Source of the DNA: Mastigamoeba balamuthi
Taxonomy: Eukaryota > Evosea > Mastigamoebida > Mastigamoebidae
NCBI GenBank assembly: GCA_902651635.1
Contig: CACRSC010000134.1
Span: 547,352 to 580,110, forward strand
Length of the DNA stretch: 32,759 nucleotides
Direction: 5' to 3'
Shown here: in pieces, positions 1-10,556 of the stretch
Layout of the letters: each line of letters opens with the position of its first letter
Position numbering within the stretch: position 1 is the first letter of the stretch
Notes under the pieces: model-generated
The model's database searches: none
What the model was told of the DNA's origin: nothing
What the model saw: only the letters and a program-made list of their open reading frames with translations
Position numbers and translations under genes: made by a program

Positions 1-135
1 GAGTTTCTGGTTAAGTTGCTCGCAGAGTTCTCTGACTCTCCCATGACTGACTAACTGAATGATCATCAATCTCACCAAAACCCATTCCCTTTTTGTCAAA
101 TGGATGCTGTTAACAAAACTCAAATGTGTTTCCCT

Positions 136-1296
136 TTACAATTCATACTCAGACTGGTCGAGTACAATTGATTTACAAGAGAACAGAGAAGGTTTTTGTT
201 CTGGTCTTTTTGCTGTGCAGACAGATTTGTCAAACTCAACACTGTTTGGATTTAAAAATCCAAATTTCTTCAGTTTGACACACGAAATGTGGAATAACCA
301 TTTCAGAGTTGTCAATCCGAGTTTGGCAGCCTGTGAAACCAAGTTTGAACTGAGACAGAGCCTCTTCAAATACCCTGCGTCTGTACCAAAAATACTGTGC
401 GGCTGATACAGTATTAGCCCGAGCTTGCTCACAGCAGCAGTCGTTATCTCAGCGAAAACCAGTGAGTAGACACTGACTGTCAAACTTCCCAGCATCATGG
501 GCCCAGCAGCCCCAGTTGTCACAGCTTGCCCCTGCGCGAGCCAGACAGCGACCATCGTCGTGGTGTATATTGCTGGGAATGCACTAGCAATGCCGCCAGC
601 AACTGGGTCTATGATGGCAATCAGGACAGACACGGCAATTGCGGCAGCTGCGAAGGCCCCCCTTGCCATCAGGACAAGGAACCCGACCCGATTCCTCCCC
701 GCGGGTGACGGGACATTCCTAATGCACGCCGCGGCACCGAACACGACCTGTACTGCGACAGCAACGAGCCCTGGAATGCGAGACGGCACGCGGAGACTCG
801 CGAGGCCAGCGGCCACGTACACGAGCCCTGTTGCAGCAGCGAGCCAGAAGGCCAAGGTGACCGCCGTGGTGGCGGCAAGCAGTACCTTGACGCCCACTCT
901 TGGCTGGGCTGATTCCCCGAGCGGCTGGTGCTCGCTGTCGACGTCGGCGCCACGCCGGGACGACGGCAGGACGAACGCGAGGGCTGACGCGAGGGGTGTG
1001 GGCAGCTCACGCCACAGCAGCAGCACGACTGCGTTGAGCAGCATGCCGAGTGGCACCGCATACATCGAGTCGACCAGCCCGCCGTACGCAGTGAAACAGA
1101 CGCCCAGCGAGGCGGGCACGATGGTGGACGGCAGAGTCCCGACGACGCCCCCGACGGTTCCTCCCCAGTGCTCGATGACGACCGTTGCGAGGATCGAGGC
1201 AGCAGCTGCGACCACGCCGCTGGCTATGGCCACCGCGTAGCCAATGATAGGGGACGCGTCGCTCGCACCGGACGTGCTCGACACGGCTGTATCCAT
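136..1296 (-). CDS. Polytopic membrane protein of unknown function
   Basis: I do not recognise a named family. The ATG at 1296 begins a Ser/Thr/Ala-rich leader, followed by about eight to ten hydrophobic segments rich in Ala, Val and Gly. Two stretches look like an internal repeat: GGTVGGVVGTLPSTIVPASL in the first half and GGIASAFPAIYTTTMVAVW in the second, each with Gly-Gly, then Pro, then a helix. This suggests a duplicated membrane module, as in many transporters (inference). An upstream in-frame ATG at 1353 is less likely because it adds only a polar leader. The frame stays open to a stop at 136, but 3' of about position 420 the DNA becomes clearly AT-rich and the peptide loses its membrane character. 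The true C-terminus may therefore lie near 400, or be reached through an unrecognised intron. The function is not assigned. Confidence 0.6.
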   Translation of the reverse strand: MDTAVSSTSGASDASPIIGYAVAIASGVVAAAASILATVVIEHWGGTVGGVVGTLPSTIVPASLGVCFTAYGGLVDSMYAVPLGMLLNAVVLLLWRELPTPLASALAFVLPSSRRGADVDSEHQPLGESAQPRVGVKVLLAATTAVTLAFWLAAATGLVYVAAGLASLRVPSRIPGLVAVAVQVVFGAAACIRNVPSPAGRNRVGFLVLMARGAFAAAAIAVSVLIAIIDPVAGGIASAFPAIYTTTMVAVWLAQGQAVTTGAAGPMMLGSLTVSVYSLVFAEITTAAVSKLGLILYQPHSIFGTDAGYLKRLCLSSNLVSQAAKLGLTTLKWLFHISCVKLKKFGFLNPNSVEFDKSVCTAKRPEQKPSLFSCKSIVLDQSEYEL

Positions 1297-1532
1297 TGAA
1301 CTCGGGCAACTGGCTTCTCCTGCCCGATTTGTCTGGCAGATTTTTTGTCGCAACTTCTTCGGCGTGTCAGGCTGAAAGAGGGTGCGTAAGTTACCCCATG
1401 GCGACGATTGGCGCGTCGGACGGCGCAGGACCGCGATGGCCAGTGGCTCCGTTTGTCCGTTGTAGAAATCTGGGCTGGGTTTCGTTTCAATTTGTGTTGT
1501 GTGTGTACCAGTAGAGTTACCCGCCGGGAGAT

Positions 1533-2188
1533 ATGGCCGACAAATGTGTGGCGTGCGGCAAGACGGTCTACGCCATGGAGAAGACCGTGGCCGAGGGCAA
1601 GGTGTACCATAAAGCGTGCCTCAAGTGCGCCACCAATTCCCACACGTCCAGTGCACTCTCGACCACTGCCTCTAACCGAAAAGCGCCCTGCGAATGCACA
1701 GGTGCGAAATATGCAAGAAGACGGTGCGCTTCTCCGGCGCCGCAGGGTGACTGCGCACGCTGACACGCCTGTTGCTGCGCAGGTGTCGTACGGCAAGTTC
1801 TCGACGCGCCAGGGCTCTGTCTACTGCGACCGTTGCTACGAGGAGCATTTCGTCGACTCGGAGACCAAGCAGATCGTCAGCGACATGGAGAACTCCTACT
1901 CCAAGAAGGTCCACGGCGGAGCCAAGGTGCGGTCCGGAGTCCCATCCCCCAGCGACCACTTCCCGACCCGAGCCCACACTACAACCGCAGGCGTTGCCCG
2001 GGATCAGCGCAGGGCCGAGGCCTGCAGGCGGTCCTCCGTCGCCACGCGGGCCTGGGCCTGCGCCGGCGCGTGCGGTGGGCGCGGGGGCAGCCCCAGCACC
2101 GCCCCCGGCACCGATGCACAGGATGAACGCGGCCGTGCAGGCGGGAATCGTGGGAGCGAGCGGAATGCCCGGGAGGAGCAGGAGGTGA
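1533..2188 (+). CDS. Single-LIM-domain protein with Pro/Ala-rich tail
   Basis: Four exons (1533-1624, 1702-1723, 1783-1926, 1991-2188) joined by GT-AG introns of 77, 59 and 64 nt give a 151-residue protein. The splice sites were chosen because they restore a perfect LIM domain with zinc ligands C5, C8, H26, C29, C32, C35, C53 and C56, spaced C-x2-C-x17-H-x2-C-x2-C-x2-C-x17-C-x2-C. The 22-nt second exon carries the central Cys pair. After a short charged linker, residues about 87-151 are rich in Pro, Ala and Gly and end in RSRR. LIM domains are protein-interaction modules, often of cytoskeletal or focal-adhesion proteins. The small size resembles CRP- or Lim-type proteins of amoebae, but only one LIM is present. 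No catalytic domain is seen. Confidence 0.87.
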
Positions 2189-2660
2189 AAAATACTGAGG
2201 AAAGAGGAGTAGACTTCTGGAAAGGTGGGTTTGGATAACCAGCTTCCCCGCCAAGCCACTTCGCGCCAACCCCACAGAAGGCGGAAGCCCAACGTTGAGA
2301 AGAACATGAATGTCGTGTATCTCGTTCTTTGCCTTGTCTTGAGAAAAGGGTGCGAATCCGGGTCAAAAGTGAGAACGGTCACGCGGTCACGAGGAAAATC
2401 AGACGATTTTCTTTAAATTAGAGAAGTGCGCGGGGTGGTGAGCGGGCACTTCACAAGTAGAGAGAACAGTTATCTGTCACTCGCGGTCGCCTTTGCTCGG
2501 GTCTGCCCCGCGTGCTCTGTGTCCCCAGCCCTCCCCCCACGCGCCCCCAGCAGGCGCCCCCGGTCCCGAGGATCCGCATTGTTGACCCTCCAGCGTCCAA
2601 CCGCCTTTCTCCGCGAACTTCAGCACTGCTGCAGCTGCACACCCCATAAAAATCAGCACC
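2189..2660 (+). other. Intergenic region between LIM and ankyrin genes
   Basis: This 472-nt stretch should hold the 3' end of the LIM gene and the promoter of the ankyrin gene. I see no convincing coding frame, RNA gene or AATAAA signal. The short frames on both strands have no recognisable domain and overlap each other. The distal part is CT-rich. Confidence 0.5.
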
Positions 2661-3869
2661 ATGTCTGCCCCCATGGCGGTCTCTCCCGATAGCGTCTTCG
2701 ACTCGTCGATCAGTTCGTCGTCGCCCCGCTCGCGCCCCTCCCTCCTCTCTCTCCCCCCGCCCCGCCCCTGCTTTCCGGCCGCGCGGTGGGGATTTGGGCG
2801 GGGAATGCGCTCCATGACTGGGCAACGCGCTGGTACTGTAGAAGCGGGGGTGGCTTTTTCGACGTTTTCTCGTATTCTTCGCCGCTTCCCCTTTTCGGCG
2901 GCCTCTTCCTAACCAACGCGCTCACACCCACCCCGAAAACGGTGCTAACGCTCTGCCCTTTTTCCAGGAAAGAGGATGCGAAAGATGACTCTTGACGACG
3001 ACGACGACCTGGACGTCTTTACCCCGCGCTCCACACGCCACCGTGCGTCCTCTTTTGCCCCGGCGGCCTTCCCTGGCCTCGGCCCCGACCACCCCCCATC
3101 CTCACAGGCCCCTCCCTCCCCCTCTTCCCACCGGATGACCGCAGGCGCCTCTTCGCCCCGGAGGTCCGAGAGGTCTGTGGACTCGCAAGGCAACACGCCG
3201 CTCATACAGGCGGCACTGTCTGGTTCGCAGCTTTTTCCCAGCTTTCTCACCCGGGTCCCACCTTCCCCTTACATGGCCGCTCACGGACCACCTCCCTGCC
3301 TCCCTGCCCCCGCCCCTGCAGGCAGCAAGGCCGCTGTCGACCGCTGCCTGGCCCACGGCGCCGACATTGACGCGCAGAACTTCGAGGGGCAGACGGCGCT
3401 CTTTGCCGCGTGCGCCGCGGGCTACGACGACATTGCCGAGGTGCTGATGGTCCGCGGCGGCGCGGACCCCAACCTGGCCTCGCTCGAGGGCACCGTGCCG
3501 CTGCACGCCGCGGCGGCCTCGGACGACGCCCACCTCGTCGCGCTGCTTCTGGACCATGGAGCGTTCCCGAACGCGCGCGACGACGAGGGCGACAGCCCGC
3601 TGCACTGGGCCGCGCGCGAGGGCGCGAGGCGGGCGGCGGCGGTGCTGCTGAGGCGGGGCGCGGACCCCGCGCTGTGCAACGAGGACGGCGAGACGCCGCT
3701 GGACGTGGACCCCTCGGTGCTGCTCTGCGGGTCGGTGCCGTCGCCGTGCCTCTTTGCGTCGCCGTCGACGTCGTCGCCGCTGTTCTCGTCGTCGGCGCCG
3801 CCGTGCGCGCTGCTGTCGCCGAGTGCCGCGGACGCGCAGGGGTCCACCGACACGCACTCGATGTTTTAA
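2661..3869 (+). CDS. Ankyrin-repeat protein
   Basis: The ankyrin part is certain. About four repeats run from 3190 to about 3710, with typical cores such as GNTPLIQAAL, GQTALFAACAAGYDDIAEVL, VPLHAAAA, SPLHWAARE and ETPLDVD. An intron at 3223-3321 (99 nt, GT-AG) must be removed: it has no stop and stays in frame, but it interrupts the first repeat, and splicing restores the helix-loop-helix spacing. The 5' end is less sure. ATG 2661 opens a Ser-rich leader that can be joined to the exon at 2968 by a donor at 2713 (donor GTTCG, 284 residues in total) or at 2833 (324 residues); both keep frame. A later start at ATG 2976 is also possible. The tail from about 3710 is Ser/Pro-rich. Ankyrin repeats bind partner proteins; no enzyme domain is attached, so the partner is unknown. 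Confidence 0.75.
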
Positions 3870-3998
3870 TAGGGTCGTCATCGATTCGCCTAAGCCTAAA
3901 TCAATTGAACAGTTCCAGTTTTGCACACACCCTCAGTAAATTGCTCCCGGCGTGATTCTTGGCTCCCCTGTGTGCTTTTGTGCCTTTTCCGGGATTCG

Positions 3999-4005
3999 TA
4001 TATCT
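3999..4005 (+). promoter_or_regulatory. TATATCT element upstream of TIG/kelch gene
   Basis: TATATCT lies about 95 nt before the ATG at 4100. It fits the AATATCT/AGATATT family found before most genes here, though it is farther out than usual. Confidence 0.3.
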
Positions 4006-4099
4006 AGCGAGGCCCGATTGATTTCCCCCGGCGCGGCCCTTCGACAATCCAACCCGCTCGTTGCCGTCCCCACACCTTTCCCTCGAGCCAGCAGCCGCA

Positions 4100-7000
4100 A
4101 TGGCAACCAACCGCCCCGACGTCGTGCCGTCGCCCTCGCCGCCCAACCCCGACAACCCCGAGGAGCCGCTGCTGCTCGCCGCGGGGCCCCAGCGCGTCCG
4201 CGCGCCGCCCAGCAAGGCCAAGACCGCCCTCGTCGTGCTCGCCCTCGCGCTGCTCGTCGCCGGCGGCGTCGCGGCCGCCGTCCTGCTCTCGCTGCCCGCC
4301 ACCTTCTCCTGCGGCTCGGGCGGCGGCTACTACGTCGTCTCGCTGCCGTTCCCCACCATCTACTCGGTGCGCAGACGACGGCGTCTCCTGCCGTGTTTCC
4401 TTTTAATCGCGTCGCGTCAGCGAGTTTGCCATAGAAACCCGAAACTCCACACGTCACTCATCTGTTCCCGTTCCACCCTCGCCCCCCTCCCTCCTCCTCA
4501 GGTGGACCCGCCGGCGGTGTGCCCGGGCAAGGGGCAGCGGCTGACGCTGAGGGGCAAGGGCTTCGTCGTCGCGGGCGACCAGGTGCCCTCGGTCACCGTC
4601 GGCGCCGTCGCCGCCGAGTCGGTCCTCGCGCTCGAGTGCTCGTCCGAGAGCGTCCGCCGCCGCGACGTCAAGACGTGCCAGCAGCTCTCTTTCGTCGTCC
4701 CGGAGATCAACGCCAGCGACAAGTGAGCCCCGTCGCCTACAGTCTGCTTGCCCTCTCGTCTGACGGGTGGTCTGTTGTGTGTGTGCGTGTGTGTGGGGAC
4801 GCCCAGGCAGCAGACCCCGGTCGTGCGCGTGTCGAACCCCGTGGCCTGGGAGCCCGCGCTGGGCTCCAAGGAGAACATCTCGTGCATCGCCACGTCCCTG
4901 TCCCTCAACGTCTTCCCCGCCCCCACGATCAGCTGTACGCGCGCTGCCTCTGCCCTCCGCTCTCTCCCTCCCCCTCCCCTCGGACTGACACCGCGGGGCG
5001 CGTGCGGCAGCCGTCTCTGTGCCGATCGCGTGCGAGGGCAGCAGGCAGAGGGTCGTGCTGTCGGGCTCGTACTTCCTGACGGCCAAGCGCAGCGACGGCG
5101 TCGAGCTGTCGCCCAACTTCACGATGTGCGGCAGGCCCATCGACGCGCGCGCCACCTTCGACGCGTGCGACGCCTTCGAGGTCGACGGCTTCGTCTGGGT
5201 GCACGCGTGCAAGAGCGCCGCCGTCGACGTCGACACGGCGCAGTGCGCGGGCGGGAGACTCGGGCGGCTGGTCCTCCGCAACCCCGCGCCGACGAGCTGC
5301 AGGGACAGCACCAACGGCACCAACGTCTACGTGGCGGTCCACGCGGCGATCACGTCGGCGTCCCCGCGGATCCTGAGCTCCAGCTCGAGCAGCAGCACCG
5401 TGACGCTGAGCGGAACTGACGTCGTCTACGTCTCGACGGCGCGCGGGACGGAGAACCCCAAGGTCACCGTCTCGGGCGCGGGCAGCTCGTCCGTAGTGCG
5501 GCTCTCGTCGTGCGACAGAATAGACGTCTCGGGCACCGACAGCGTCTACCGCTGCGAGAAGGTCAACGTCATCCTGGGGTCGTTCTCCTCAGCTGTTCCG
5601 ATGATCCCCGAGGTGTCCGTCACGGTCCCGCTGTGCCCGACGTGCGGGGGCACCGCGCCCGTCGGCACGCTCCTCGTGATGCCCTCGCCCGTCATCACCG
5701 CGGTGACGCCGGCGTCTGTGTGCGCCGGCTCCGGGGCCAGTGTGGTGATCTCGGGAACGTTCTACTCGGTCGACGGCGACAGCTCCACGCAGACGAACCT
5801 GACGCTCGGCGGCGTCGCCGCGGCCGCTGAGATGTCGGGCTGCGACACAAGCGTCCTCGGCCCCTACACCATCCGCAAGTGCTCCTCGATGAGGTTCAAT
5901 GTCCCCAAGAAGACTCCGTACGGCGACGTCCCCATTGTGATTAGCTCTGGGTGCGCGGACGGGTGCACGGTGTCCAAGGCGGACACGCTCAAGCACATCC
6001 CGTATCCCGTGGTGTCTAAGGCATCCGTGAGCAACGTCTGCAGCGCCGTCGACACCGCCGTCAGGGTTTCCGGGTCGAACATGCTGAGCTTCAACTCCGG
6101 GCTGCCGTCTTTCGTCGTGGACAACGTCTCCGTGACTGTGGCGTCGGTGGACGAGTGCACGACGACCAGCACGGGGTTCAGGCTGTGCAAGGTGGCCAAC
6201 ATCGTGAACCCTGCCGATCTGCCGGTCGGCCCTGCCAGCGTGCGCGTCAGCAACGGCGAGTCGACCTGCGGTGGGCAGGAGACCAGCCTCTACACCATCG
6301 TGCCGATGCCCACGATCACGAGTGCCACTGGGCACTGGTGCGATACAACCGGCGGATCCTTCAGCGTCTCCGGCTCCAAGTTCTCGCAGCAGTTTGGGCA
6401 GTTTGTGCTCAAGGACAAGTCCGGTCAGTCCTACGCTCCCGGGTCGGCGTCCTTTGTCAACGACTCGTACCTTCTCGCCAAGTTCGCTGCCAACGCGCTT
6501 CCTGCCGGCCAGTACGACGCTGTCATCACCAACGCGGGCGGCTGTGTGGACACTGCGACCTCGAGCGTCACTGTCGAGCACAACATACTGGAGGTCTGGG
6601 ATGTCGAGCCCCCGGTTCTCTACAGCGGCATCCCTGTGACCGTTACGCTGTACACGTCCAACTTCGGGCAGAAGCCCACGGGCATCACAGCGACGCACAG
6701 CAGCGGCGCGGTGCCATCCATCAGCATCCCGCAGGATAAGCTCGAATTCTACCCCGACGGGCGCGTCACGTTCTTTGCTCCCGCGGGCACCTTCGCCGCG
6801 AGTGGCTCTTACGCGTTCACTGTGTCCTCGCCGAACACGTGCTCTGCGACGAGCGCGGCGACCGAGTTCAGCGTGGTCACGACGGCGTCGCTGAACATCA
6901 GCTCGCTCAGCCCCGGGTTTGTGTTCTCCAAGGTCTCGTCGACGTTCACGATGACCGTCCCTGGCGCAAGGGTCTCCGCTACCACGCTCCCGCGTGTCTT

Positions 7001-9162
7001 CGCCGTCGGCAACGCCGGAGCGGCAGCCATCCCGATAGGGCCTGTGTATGTGATCTCGGATGACAAGGTGCTGGTCCGCGTGACTCCCGGGACTATTTCC
7101 GAGGGCACGTACAACGTGCTGGTCTCCTCTGGGTCCCCGGGGTCTGCTGCTGCCGGGTACCTGTCGGCAGCCCTCAGGTCGCTGGGGAGGTATCCGTCCA
7201 AGATCTCCACTGTCGTGCCGCACACCTTCACGCGCGACTCCACCTCGATCACGATTTACGGCGAGAACTTCAGCGAGACCCTCAAGCACACGATTGTGCT
7301 CGACTGCGACACGCTCTCGACGACGTCGGCTAGCGTAATTCGCAGTGTCAGCGCGACACTCATCAAGGCGGACCTCGACATCGACTCGCTTGCCGAGGGC
7401 TCCGTCTGCGTGCTGACCGTCAGGGAGGACGACGGGTCCTCTGCGTCTTACTCGGCCATCTCGGTGCAGCCCCGCAACAGGGCGGTGTCCAACTGGCACA
7501 GCACTGCAGAGCTACCCGCGCCGCGCTGCGGGTCGGCGGTGGCGACGGCGTCTGTGGGTACCACGAACTATGTCTACGCCATCGGAGGAGACCTCAACAG
7601 CAACTGCAACGGCGTGGGAGCCACGCAGTCAGTGCTCGTGGGGCAGGTATCCCAGTTTGGCAAGATCGTATCGTGGGCCACGACATCCGCGCTGCCCGAG
7701 GCACGTGCATTCGCATCTGCTGAGAGGATCGGCCAGTACGTCTATGTGCTCGGCGGCCACGACGGCTCCAACCCCAAGAACTCCGTGTACCGCGCGCATA
7801 TACTGGACCCCTCGCAGGCTCCGGTCCTCAGAGGTATGCCGCCCTTGGCCACCAGCTGTCTCACATGGGTCCAGCGTCAATACAGAGGGGCGTTTCCTCC
7901 GCGCTGGCAGCTGGAGTGTGGTGCTACAGGGTGTCCGCTCTGTGAGTAGCCACTTCTTTGCGGGTCGGCAAAACTGATCAAAACGCACGCAGTTTCCCGA
8001 GTTCGGATTACGCGAACCCTCTCGGCGAGTCTCTGGCAAGCAACCCCGTTGCTGTCGAGATTCAGTCGGAGAGCAGCATGGCTGTCAAGCTCGAGTGGGA
8101 CGCAGTTGCCGGCGCGAATTCGTGCGTCATTTGTGAATACGCGCTCTTCGACTGAGCACCTTTGGAGCAGATACCGCCTGTACAGGACTCCTGCCACTGG
8201 CTCATCGTGCTCTGATGTGAATCAGCTCGTCGAGACGTTCGACTACTCGTATGTGGACAGCGGCGCGTCGACGACTGCTGTCGCGCCACAGGCCGTTGGC
8301 TCACTGGGCAAATGGGTGTCTGCAGAGTGAGTCACAATCGCACTTCGTTCGCTTTGTGTCCGTAGCTCTAACACAGCAGCGACAGGAAGCTCATGTCCAC
8401 ACCGAGGTATGGCCACGCGAGTGCCGTTGTTAAGGCCAGTGCGGACCAGAACTACATCATGGCATTTGGAGGCAACGCGGCTTCTGGTGTCGCGACAACC
8501 TACGAGACAGCAATGATCACGGTGTCGCCCCCGTCGGGTCCGCACGCCAGCGAGACGCACCACATCGGCTCCTGGAGCGACGGGTCCCGCACCCTGTCCA
8601 CCCGCGCCTTCTGGAAGGCCGCTGTCCTCGACTCGCGTACCATGTCAAACTACACCAGCGAGCAGGTGATTGTGCTGGGGCCCGGCCTGGACGCTTCTGG
8701 CAAGGTCAGCAATGTACACTCGGTCAACTACTGGCAGAGCACAGGCGACATGGCCAGACCAGCGTGCGCAACAGAGAAGCCACATATGCGTCCGTTGTTT
8801 CTGAGAGACCCGTTTGCAGATGGACCGAGGTCACCACCGGCGTCTCTGCCTATGGCGAGTGCCTCTTCGTGACTGCCGATTACATGTACCTCATCGGCGG
8901 CTCCGACTCCACTCTGGGGACAAAGAACAGCTTCGTCGCTCTCGGGTACGCGATTCTGTTTCTCGCTGTTCTCTAACATAGATAACACAGGCAAACGCCG
9001 CCACCGAACGAGAACCCCATTGGCACCTACAAGAACCTTCCCAACGACATGCCACTGGCGGTGACAAAGGCCGGTTGCGCCATGGCCAGCGGGAGCGCAT
9101 TTGTTATTGGCGGCGTCGGGGCCGCGGGTATCACCAGCACCGTGCAGCAGATCGCTGTATGA
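4100..9162 (+). CDS. Type II membrane protein with IPT/TIG-like repeats, FN3-like module and kelch propeller
   Basis: Ten exons give about 1,488 residues: 4100-4366, 4502-4722, 4807-4934, 5011-7833, 7875-7941, 7993-8121, 8171-8326, 8386-8763, 8820-8945 and 8991-9162. All introns are GT-AG, 41-135 nt. There is no cleavable signal peptide. A cytosolic leader with an acidic dileucine motif (EEPLLL, 21-26) precedes a TM segment at about 42-65, so the rest should be extracellular or lumenal. Residues about 90-1020 hold roughly eight to ten beta-rich repeats of the form P-x-I-(8-10)-VC-(5-8)-V-x-V-S-G, as in IPT/TIG domains, many with paired Cys. Kelch motifs (YVYAIGGD, YVYVLGGHDG, YIMAFGGN, YLIGGSDS, FVIGGVG) fill about 1028-1488. 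They are interrupted by an FN3-like segment at about 1169-1264 (KLEWDAV, then YRLYRTPATG). An adhesion or receptor role is inferred from this architecture. The distal exons were joined from kelch and FN3 continuity. Confidence 0.85.
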
Positions 9163-9492
9163 GGTGTCTGTTCCACCACTCTTGCAATGCTAACAAAGCC
9201 ACCTACAACACATTCGCATAGCATCTTTAAATGCACTGACGACCTTGGCTACGCTACCCAACCAACACCCAACTACCGTGTTTTGGAGGCACATGAGGCG
9301 AGTTCTGATCTCTTTCGGTACCTTGCGTGGCCCACCGAACGACGAAAAACCCATCCGGGGGGAAAAACAGGAGGAGGACACGGCGTCACGGCGGCACGCA
9401 AGGAAGGCACTGCCCTTCACGCACCGTCACAATAGACTGGTGAATCGGAGCGGACTCGCCACCGTTGTTACCGCAATTCACAACACCAACAC
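9163..9492. other. Convergent intergenic region, TIG/kelch gene and SKA1
   Basis: This 330-nt stretch holds the 3' ends of two converging genes. No AATAAA, RNA gene or credible reading frame was found; the short open frames here have no recognisable domain. Confidence 0.5.
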
Positions 9493-10293
9493 CTATAACG
9501 CAAAAGCCCAGCATCGCGTGCCAGCGAACGTGACTTCCTTCATGCGCCCGAGGTGCCTGAGCGTCGACGACAGCATCTTGTCTACGTTGAGGGCTCGCAC
9601 CTGCTGCTTGACGTCCGACTCCGCGACCACTGCCTGCGCAGCGTCGCGGCCGACCTCTGCCTCGACGTCTTTGTACAGCTGCACGCGGTCGAGCTCCTGG
9701 TCCGTGAGCTTCGCCTTGCTCGCGGCGCACAGCCGGGCCTTGTCCGCCAGCGCCTTGTGCAGCTCCCCGATGACGTCGTTGACCTTGTCCGCTGTCAGCC
9801 TGCCCCGCATGTACTTGGGCACCGCCTCGAGCTCCTCGGGGGTCACCAGGGCGATCGACGGGGGCTCCGGCACCCGCTTGGCACGCTTGGCGTGCGGCTC
9901 CTTGGGGAGATCTGGGTCCGGCGGAGTGGCCAGCTGGCGCTTTCTGGCGCTATCAATTGACTCGTTCCCCCGTACGAGGACATCGCGGTCGCGAGAGGGG
10001 CTGTCCTGCTGGGGAGCTAGCGCGGCCAGCGAGACCCTCAGGGCCTTTGCAGACGCTTCTGTGGTGGTGCACGAGTCGCGGAGCTGCTTGGAGGCGGCCT
10101 CGAGGGTCGTCTTCTCGCGGTCGACGAGCGAGCGCAGCTGGCGGAACGTGCGCTCGAGCTCGTCGACGCGGGCGCAGAGCGACAGCAGCTCCTCGGACCA
10201 CTCGGAGCGCGTGCCCCTGCCCTCGCCGCGCAGCACCAGCACGCTCTTGAGCTCGCGCACCTCCTCTTCGAAGGCCTCCCGCAGTCGCTGCAT
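9493..10293 (-). CDS. SKA1: SKA1, spindle and kinetochore-associated complex subunit
   Basis: An intronless frame of 266 residues from ATG 10293; the codon that extends the frame upstream to 10305 is TTG. Residues 1-90 are a charged coiled coil, as expected for the SKA-complex dimerisation part. A basic, Pro-rich linker (KRAKRVPEPP) follows. Residues about 145-266 match the SKA1 C-terminal microtubule-binding domain, including TPEELEAVPKYMRGRLT and a later segment KMLSSTLRHLGRMKEV near the end. The length is close to the usual 250-260. SKA1 works with SKA2 and SKA3 to couple kinetochores to depolymerising microtubules in mitosis. The gene diverges from TYSND1, leaving a 263-nt shared upstream region with one ATATC-type element for each gene. 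Confidence 0.88.
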   Translation of the reverse strand: MQRLREAFEEEVRELKSVLVLRGEGRGTRSEWSEELLSLCARVDELERTFRQLRSLVDREKTTLEAASKQLRDSCTTTEASAKALRVSLAALAPQQDSPSRDRDVLVRGNESIDSARKRQLATPPDPDLPKEPHAKRAKRVPEPPSIALVTPEELEAVPKYMRGRLTADKVNDVIGELHKALADKARLCAASKAKLTDQELDRVQLYKDVEAEVGRDAAQAVVAESDVKQQVRALNVDKMLSSTLRHLGRMKEVTFAGTRCWAFAL

Positions 10294-10334
10294 TTCTCCC
10301 GCCAAACCAACACAGGGGACAAACGCACAGTTTT

Positions 10335-10341
10335 AATATCG
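10335..10341 (-). promoter_or_regulatory. AATATCG element upstream of SKA1
   Basis: On the minus strand this reads CGATATT, 42 nt before the SKA1 ATG. It belongs to the recurrent GATATT/AATATC set found before most genes in the window. Confidence 0.4.
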
Positions 10342-10501
10342 AGATTCTTCAATCTGAGATTGAAGCTGATTCCCATCCGACCCCCCGTCTCAGACAGTCG
10401 AGGCGGTGATGTCACGCAGTGCAATCACACCCCAGCCGTCTCCTCGAGGCTTGCGGCGCAATTACACCCGAGCGGTCCCGTCTCTTACGAACGGATACGT
10501 C

Positions 10502-10508
10502 AGATATT
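10502..10508 (+). promoter_or_regulatory. AGATATT element upstream of TYSND1
   Basis: AGATATT lies about 49 nt before the ATG at 10557, within the SKA1/TYSND1 divergent spacer. It fits the recurrent upstream motif. Confidence 0.4.
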
Positions 10509-10556
10509 CGCAGTCAGAGAGGCTCAGATTGAGAAACGCAGGCACACCAGACAACG

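Noticed and set aside
2345-2365. Possible tRNA T-loop-like string (GCGAATCCGGGTC)
   Set aside because: No matching acceptor stem, D-arm or anticodon arm can be folded around it. No tRNA or rRNA gene was found in the window.
5589-7499. 636-codon minus-strand frame opposite the IPT/TIG exon
   Set aside because: Highly Arg/Gly/Asp-rich antisense shadow of a GC-rich coding exon; no domain and no splice logic, while the plus strand has clear repeat structure.
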